Positions 15,581 to 20,000 of a stretch of 20,000 nt of DNA are shown here, piece after piece (within the stretch, counting starts at the first letter, position 1; each line of letters opens with the position of its first letter). The stretch covers positions 315,438-335,437 of the forward strand of contig CAUYUJ010020604.1 in NCBI GenBank assembly GCA_963575745.1, read 5' to 3'. A program made the position numbers and the translations under genes. The notes beneath the pieces were generated by a model. It was given only the letters and a program-made list of their open reading frames with translations, had not been told where the DNA came from and searched no databases. This DNA comes from Prorocentrum cordatum. Lineage: Eukaryota > Sar > Dinophyceae > Prorocentrales > Prorocentraceae.

Positions 15581-15769
15581 TGGTTGTGCACCTCAGGGGT
15601 CCTAAAGCGGCGTGCGATATACTACAAGCTGGGTCTACTAGGTGTTCGGTTAGGGCACGCGCCTCCAAGGAGGACACGTAGTATTCGTGTGTCTCTGTGC
15701 GTCCCACTGGAGGGGCCCCCGTGGGGGGCCCCAGAGAGCGGTGCACGTGGCTTCGCCCCCCCGCTCATC

Positions 15770-15810
15770 GCCCCCACCGCTATTCAGAGGCGGGGGTGTA
15801 CGGTGGGGGC
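15770..15810. repeat. Perfect 10-bp inverted repeat
   Basis: GCCCCCACCG at 15770-15779 pairs exactly with CGGTGGGGGC at 15801-15810, with CGGGGGT in the loop. It is a small hairpin next to GGGGCCCCCGTGGGGGGCCC (about 15713-15732), another hairpin. Confidence 0.6.
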
Positions 15811-15834
15811 TTTGGGTAAGGAGTGTGCCCAGGA

Positions 15835-15946
15835 GGCTCCAGACCCTGGAGGATTCCTTGCCTGGTAAGGGCGGCGATGCTTTCTAATGGTCAAGCCCCA
15901 ACTGGTGTTCCACCAGCTTCCAGACCCTGGATTCCTTATGTAAGGG
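15835..15946. repeat. Imperfect direct repeat around CCAGACCCTGGATTCCTT
   Basis: GGCTCCAGACCCTGGAGGAT...TAAGGG at 15835-15871 recurs as AGCTTCCAGACCCTGGATTC...TAAGGG at 15915-15946, about 80 bp apart, with small indels. CCAGACCCTGG is itself near-palindromic. Confidence 0.6.
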
Positions 15947-16048
15947 TTCCTCATCCGATGCCCTCGCCGTATCGAAGCCACCGCATGGGGGATCGATCTC
16001 CGGGGGCCGTGACAGGCGGTGGGAGTGGATCTACTCGGGCCCCCTACA

Positions 16049-17035
16049 GGGCCAACATGTGTGATCCCAGATCGAGGGTTCACAGGCCACCACCAGATGG
16101 TGTGGGCCTCAGAGTTCCACAGAGCCCCCTCCACCCCCGAGATGGGGTGGGAGGTACGAGGACGACGACGCCGACGACGACGCCGACGACGACGACCACG
16201 ACCACGACGACGAACACGACGACGACGACAACGACCACGACCACGACCACGACAACCACGACAACGACCACGACCACGACTACGACGCCGACCACGACGC
16301 CGACGATGACTCCGACGACAACGACGCCGACGCCGACGCCGACAGAAGACGACGCCGACGCCGACGCCGACAGAAGACGACAAACGACGACGAAGCACCC
16401 CACACCCACTGGGGCAGGGGGGGGCACTGCCGCCCACCACCACGCCACGCCCACAGAGACACGACGATAGGGGGGAGCCCACAGAGCCACGCCACGCACA
16501 CAGAGCCCACAGAGCCCTCCGACCTTGGTCTCGGAGCGCTCACCGAACAAACAGCAGAACTTCCACCTTCCACCACGCCCCGCCCACAGCCCCCCGACCA
16601 CAGGCCTCCGACCACACAGGCGTACCCATCCAGCAAGGGGGGGCAGCCCTGGATCATCTATGATCCAGGGTTGCCCCCCCCCCCCCCCTTACCCCCCCAA
16701 TGCAAATGTGATCGAGCCCCTCCCCCGCTGCATGGGTACGCCCGTGAGCCTCGCGAAGGCCTCGCGAATAGGATCCCCCCCCTGTGGTAGTGGCCCTGTG
16801 GGCGTGGCGTGGTGGAGGGTGCTGGTGCACCCCCCCTTCACCTGGGGGTATCGAGTGGTTCTTCGTCGTCGTCTTGCGTCGGCGTCGTGCGTCGGCGTCG
16901 GCGTCGGCGTCGGCATTGGGGTCGTCGTCCCCCCCGCATCCCATCAGGGGGGGGGTCCTGTGGAACCTTGGGGCCTAATGATGCCATCTAGAGGGGGGTG
17001 CTGTGAACAGTCGACCTGGGATCACATATCCACAT
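16049..17035. mobile_element. Foldback element of about 1 kb
   Basis: The left end (ATGTGTGATCCCAG, GTTCACAG, GGCCTCAGAGTTCCACAG) is mirrored at the right end (CTGTGGAACCTTGGGGCC, CTGTGAACAGTCGACCTGGG, ATCACATAT). The inverted match continues inward through GACGCCGACGCC against GGCGTCGGCGTC, then CACCACGCCACGCCCACAG against CTGTGGGCGTGGCGTGGTGG, then GGCGTACCCATCCAGCA against TGCATGGGTACGCC, and closes on the palindrome CCCTGGATCATCTATGATCC (with AGGG) near 16650. The arms are unequal because the left one contains an expanded GAC tract. No transposase frame is seen. It could be a non-autonomous foldback transposon or an inverted duplication. Confidence 0.8.
16156..16400. repeat. GAC/CAC triplet tract in the left foldback arm
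   Basis: About 245 bp of GACGAC, GACGCC and CACGAC repeats, including two copies of a higher-order unit ending GACAGAAGACGAC (around 16330-16385). The right arm retains only a short GGCGTCGGCGTC counterpart, so the tract expanded after the inverted repeat formed. Frames read poly-Thr, poly-Arg or poly-Asp, and on the minus strand poly-Val. Confidence 0.85.
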
Positions 17036-17097
17036 TCACCGCCCGTTGGGGGGGTCCCAGGACGTTGCCTCCAGAAGCGGTGGATTATGTATTCATG

Positions 17098-17124
17098 TGT
17101 ATATATATGTATACATACATATAC

Positions 17125-17169
<45 letters not shown>

Positions 17170-17200
17170 ATATTTGTATACATACATATACATATATGTC
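17098..17200. repeat. TA dinucleotide tract with 20-bp flanking direct repeat
   Basis: About 60 bp of mostly TATATA flanked on each side by GTATACATACATATACATAT (17109-17128 and 17176-17195). It is a strong local AT island in GC-rich surroundings. Confidence 0.9.
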
Positions 17201-17214
17201 GGCGGTGCCCAGTG

Positions 17215-17400
17215 CGGAGCGAACCCCCCCCTGGAATCGCTCGTCCTGAGGGTTTCGTGCTGGCCGCACCGCCGGTGCAGGCCGGTGCGAACCCCCCCGG
17301 GATGCACGAACCCCCCCGGGGCCGGGGCGCCCCGTACGAATACACCCCCGGGACGCCCCGCCAGTGCGCTCCAGTACGAAACCCCCCGGGATGGCCAGAG
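17215..17400. repeat. Degenerate CGAACCCCCCCGGGATG repeat
   Basis: Copies of GCGAACCCCCCCGGGATG or close variants occur near 17219, 17288, 17307, 17337 and 17376 at irregular spacing. The following stretch to about 17560 has an open + frame with Asp/Ala/Pro-rich composition (SADGDDDIQRSPEAPAAPEA), which might be coding but is unsupported. Confidence 0.55.
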
Positions 17401-17689
17401 CGCGGGGCAGCGCCCGGGCAGCGCGTGCGAGCGTCCAGCGGCGGCGTCGGCGGACGGCGACGACGACATCCAGAGATCCCCGGAGGCCCCCGCAGCCCCA
17501 GAAGCTTCCGGGAAGTATGGGGCCGGACGTTCCCGGAGCTTTCCGGAAGTAGGGGGCTGGCTTTCCACAATCCCCCGGATGTTTCCTACTTGGATGTTCC
17601 CCCTGCTTGTTAAGTGTTTCGGGTGGATCTATGCGCTTGGATGCGGCTTCGGTCCTACATCTATCTCGGGTATATATCATTGCAAGTGG

Positions 17690-17935
17690 TACGAAGCACG
17701 CTAAGCGTTTGCTATCCAGCCTAAGTGGTTCGCATGGTTAGGCTAAACAGGCGACTCCCTTGGGGCATATAGAACCAAGTTAGAATCAATATGAGCTAAT
17801 CACCGATCCGTTTAGAGTGGTTTGCCTAATCTGAATCGCAGGTTAGCGAGTCAGCTTCGATCTGCTTAAGCAAGCGGTTCTAACCAGTTGCCATCCTGGT
17901 TAGCTAACATGGTTAGCTGGTTTCCTGGATCGCCA
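17690..17935. other. Lower-GC spacer with GGTTAG motifs
   Basis: A non-repetitive, moderately AT-rich stretch in which GGTTAG recurs (near 17736, 17841, 17898, 17910), one inside the near-palindrome GGTTAGCTAAC. No gene, promoter or element ends are recognised. Confidence 0.4.
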
Positions 17936-18143
17936 AAAGGGCGGGGGGAGGAGGGGCCGAGGAGGAGGAGGCGGGGGGGGAGGAGGAGAAACAGGACGAC
18001 GACGAGGAGGAGGGGCGCCGCCAAGAGGAGGAAGTGGAGGAAGAGGGGGAGGAGGAAGAAGGGAAAAAGGAGTAGGAGGAGGAGGAGGGAGGAGGAGGGA
18101 GGACAAGGAGGGAGGAAGAGGAAGGAGGAGGAGGAGAAGGCAA
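17936..18143 (+). repeat. Polypurine (GGA/GAG) tract of about 200 bp
   Basis: The + strand is almost wholly G and A (GAGGAGGAGG, GGAAGAGGGGG) with a few C interruptions in the first half. It lies about 300 bp upstream of the ATG at 18439. Long mirror-like purine tracts can adopt triplex structures; a regulatory role is speculation. Frames through it read poly-Arg/Glu/Gly. Confidence 0.85.
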
Positions 18144-18223
18144 CGGCGGAAATTCTGAGCGGGCGCATGCCCACCCGACATGGGCCTGCAGGGGACGCCT
18201 CACTGTTGGGGGGACCAACATAT

Positions 18224-18341
18224 ACCAGACAGCATAAGGCAGGGGCGCGCCCTATAGAGGAAACAGGGCAGAAACCGTGCCAGAAACCAGTATACAACAG
18301 GCTCAGACAACCTACCAGACAGCACTAAGGCAGGGGCACGC
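18224..18341. repeat. 27-bp direct repeat ACCAGACAGCA(C)TAAGGCAGGGG
   Basis: ACCAGACAGCATAAGGCAGG followed by GGCGCGC at 18224-18250 recurs at 18314-18341 with one inserted C and one substitution; the start-to-start distance is 90 bp. The repeat lies in the presumed leader of the gene starting at 18439. Confidence 0.75.
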
Positions 18342-18438
18342 AAAGCCTACATCATGACAGCAAAGCTAAGACCAACAAGCACACCAGCAGTAGCCTTTTG
18401 TTTGCTCGAGACGTCTTCGCTTTTCTTGTGCTGTGGAG

Positions 18439-19389
18439 ATGACCACCCTTGCTGCTTGGGTCAAAGCGGCCATCGATGATGTACGTCCCAAGGTGAAGAA
18501 AATCATTTCAGATTTCAGGCATTCCGCCGACGCGTCGAAGCAGATCAAGGCTTGTGCGGGCAATATCATTTCGCTTCTCATGACGGTTGGGCTTGCTACG
18601 TCTCAGGTGCTCGATGTGGATTCTCTGGGGTGCCATCCTTGCAATCGCTTCGGCGTCGGCGTCGGCGTTCACGACACCCATAAGCTTCTGAACAGCATCT
18701 TGGCCCAAGGATGGCTCACCAGCGCCGTGCAGAATCCGACATGTTTCGAAATCGACCCGAACGGCGCGAAGGATGCATATGAGTTTCAGAAGAGGCTCGT
18801 GGGCGCATCAGACGGCTACCTCGCGGACATTTGTGATCATCGCCTTCGCTACATGACAGTATCGTGCTCGCATACTCTCCAGGGCGTCGCGGACATTTGT
18901 GATCATCGCCTTCGCTACATGACAGTATCGTGCTCGCATACTCTCCAGGGCGTGCGCGCCGTGAGGCACAAAGCTCGGACGGATATAGAGTCGATTGCCA
19001 CTGGCGGCCGCATCTCGCTGGACCGCGTGCTCGCGATGTGTGAGTCATACAAGGAGCCGCTGGAGAAGGGCTGGGCTTGGACTGTGATCAAATGGGAAGT
19101 TGATTGTGAGATTCCTGAATTGGCACCTTTCTTACAAGAAGCGTTCAACGCAGGACACGGAACAGAGCGGACACAAACATTCGTTTCCAACCTGCTCCAG
19201 CTTCATGAAATGGGGAAGAACAGTGCTTTGATGAATGACAATATTATCAACTGGGATGAGGTCAAGAATGCGTTCTCGAGAACTAAGCCAGCAGAGGTTT
19301 CGCAACACGTCGTCGGAATGATAGCACACGTGAAAAAAATACAGTGGTGGCGAGAATCCATGGCTGCTGCAGGACCTCGAGGGCTATGA
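18439..19389 (+). CDS. Unrecognised, probably dinoflagellate-specific protein; frame broken near the 3' end
   Basis: The most convincing gene in the window. From the first ATG (context GTGGAGATGACC) the frame gives 316 residues starting MTTLAAWVKAAIDDVRPKVK. Composition is ordinary for a soluble globular protein, with no signal peptide or membrane segment. Features: an N-terminal helical part with KKIISDFRHSADASKQIK; a motif GCHPCNRFGVGVGVHDTHKL (about residues 61-80); a 22-residue segment repeated exactly (about 128-149 and 150-171); then helical sequence with RISLDRVLAMCESYKEPLEK and WEVDCEIPELAPFLQEAF. I recall uncharacterised dinoflagellate proteins with a similar HPxNRxGVGV motif, but this is memory and untested. 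The frame enters arbitrary sequence after an A7 run at 19333-19339 and stops at 19387; the next frame carries the natural continuation. The gene is either damaged or misread by one base. The upstream leader contains a 27-bp direct repeat and a polypurine tract. Confidence 0.8.
   Translation: MTTLAAWVKAAIDDVRPKVKKIISDFRHSADASKQIKACAGNIISLLMTVGLATSQVLDVDSLGCHPCNRFGVGVGVHDTHKLLNSILAQGWLTSAVQNPTCFEIDPNGAKDAYEFQKRLVGASDGYLADICDHRLRYMTVSCSHTLQGVADICDHRLRYMTVSCSHTLQGVRAVRHKARTDIESIATGGRISLDRVLAMCESYKEPLEKGWAWTVIKWEVDCEIPELAPFLQEAFNAGHGTERTQTFVSNLLQLHEMGKNSALMNDNIINWDEVKNAFSRTKPAEVSQHVVGMIAHVKKIQWWRESMAAAGPRGL
18821..18952 (+). repeat. Exact 66-bp in-frame tandem duplication
   Basis: 18821-18886 and 18887-18952 are identical over 66 bases, beginning TCGCGGACATTTGTGATCAT and ending CTCTCCAGGGCG. 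Being 22 codons long, it keeps the frame and repeats the peptide ADICDHRLRYMTVSCSHTLQ plus GV. No base has diverged between copies, so the duplication is very recent, homogenised, or an assembly artefact. Confidence 0.95.
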
Positions 19390-19697
19390 ACGAACCCTCA
19401 AAGTGCGCAGGGAGATCGATGGGAAAACGTTGTCGTTGATTGCCGCTCTCGACCTCACTCAATGCCCTGAGTACATCAATTGCATTATGAAGAGCATCAT
19501 GGCTGCTCCAGAAGTATACTGCGACCGCAACGGGTACTGCAAGATGATGACGGGCACCGACCTCCACGACGCCACGCACGAGCTACGACCCTCTGTTATT
19601 GAGTGTTGCAAACAGGTTCAGGCGGCGAAGGATTGGTATAGAGATTTCAATGATGATGACATTCGGCCCTCGAAGCAATTGTTTATCCAACTTGCCT
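19340..19697 (+). CDS. Out-of-frame continuation of the 18439 gene
   Basis: Shifting one base within the A7 run (19333-19339) restores a protein-like frame: KKYSGGENPWLLQDLEGYER, TLKVRREIDGKTLSLIAALD, LTQCPEYINCIMKSIMAAPE, then VYCDRNGYCKMMTGTDLHDA and onward to RPSKQLFIQLACG. It is rich in Leu, Lys, Asp and Cys, with normal helix-like patterning, and joins smoothly to the preceding AHVK. One extra A in the run explains the shift. Technically the frame stays open to the window end, but after about 19697 the translation becomes arbitrary and passes through an AT repeat (IYIYIYI), so the exon or conserved part probably ends there, at an intron or repeat insertion. The true 3' end lies outside what can be resolved. 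Confidence 0.7.
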
Positions 19698-19940
19698 GCG
19701 GCACTCCGCCACTCCCCCTCCCGACATCGCGCCTGCGCTGTTTCAGAGGCGTCGTGGGCATGTGTCTCTGGAGGCAAGGGTTCGCTGAGCTTGTTTTGGG
19801 GTGCTTTGTTGGGAACGCGGGCCCTCGGCGGCGCCAGGGGCCCCTGCAAGGAACGTCTCGGGTGGTTCTGGTGCGCCGGAAAGGAAGGGCAGCGATCCTC
19901 GCGAGGTGCGCCGAAATATATATATATATATATATAAAGC
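19698..19940. repeat. Probable dispersed repeat ending in an AT tract
   Basis: The sequence from about ACTCCGCCACTCCCCCTCCC to the AT run (19915-19936) has no protein character on either strand and contains the near-palindrome GGCCCTCGGCGGCGCCAGGG with GCCCC. I recall similar sequence as abundant repeats in Prorocentrum-like genomes, which I cannot check here. It may be intronic or an insertion truncating the gene. It continues into unassigned GC-rich sequence to 20000. Confidence 0.4.
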
Positions 19941-20000
19941 ACTTGTGCAGGGCAGCGGGGGCAACGGCCCCCGCTGGTTTCGAGTTCCCCATAAGATCCC

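Noticed and set aside
15823-16470. A frame with more than 50 Thr residues resembling a mucin or ice-binding repeat protein
   Set aside because: It is the GAC/CAC tract in one arm of a foldback element; all frames are open and the tract is not conserved in the opposite arm.
19333-19339. Programmed ribosomal frameshift at the A7 run
   Set aside because: The shift needed is +1, no supporting downstream structure was seen, and homopolymer length error or pseudogenisation is simpler; kept only as a remote alternative in the findings.

Overview
This window looks like nuclear DNA of a GC-rich eukaryotic microbe, most likely a dinoflagellate. That assignment is inference: it rests on sparse coding sequence, very short exon-like segments with AG|GT or AG|GC donor-like edges, abundant foldback repeats, many long homopolymer and triplet tracts, and one lineage-specific-looking protein. 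From memory, the protein and several repeats resemble Prorocentrum-type dinoflagellate sequence; no search could be run. Nothing looks bacterial or plasmid-like, and no rRNA, tRNA, CRISPR array or spliced-leader gene was seen.

Layout. 1-3850 is largely non-coding, with small tandem repeats, two long hairpin elements (about 1580-1746 and 1882-2156) and pyrimidine-rich stretches. 3852-9549 (+) holds small exon-like segments of what may be one coiled-coil protein: a start exon at 3852, then segments near 7263, 7439, 7841, 8105 and 9457. The 7263 and 7439 segments join in frame across a 119-bp GT...AG intron; the other junctions are unresolved. The putative introns carry hairpin elements, including a 194-bp element with terminal inverted repeats (4038-4231) whose second copy lies at 12509-12701. 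9219-10351 is a cluster of hairpin repeats. 10396-12370 is mostly degenerate tandem arrays, including about ten copies of an 89-bp unit. 12509-13337 holds two more inverted-repeat elements.

14043-15120 is striking: three direct copies of a 50-bp unit, then a G-rich minisatellite, then three copies of the same unit inverted. 16049-17035 is a foldback element of about 1 kb whose left arm contains an expanded GAC tract. 17098-18143 has TA, GC-rich and purine-rich simple repeats.

18439 to about 19697 (+) is the one convincing sizeable gene: an unrecognised protein with no domain I can name. It carries an exact 66-bp (22-residue) in-frame tandem duplication and is thrown out of frame at an A7 run; the following frame continues the protein-like sequence to about 19697, where a repeat or intron begins. 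No functional pathway links the genes seen here. The main interest is the density and variety of foldback elements inside and between genes, and the recent-looking lesions in the 18439 gene.
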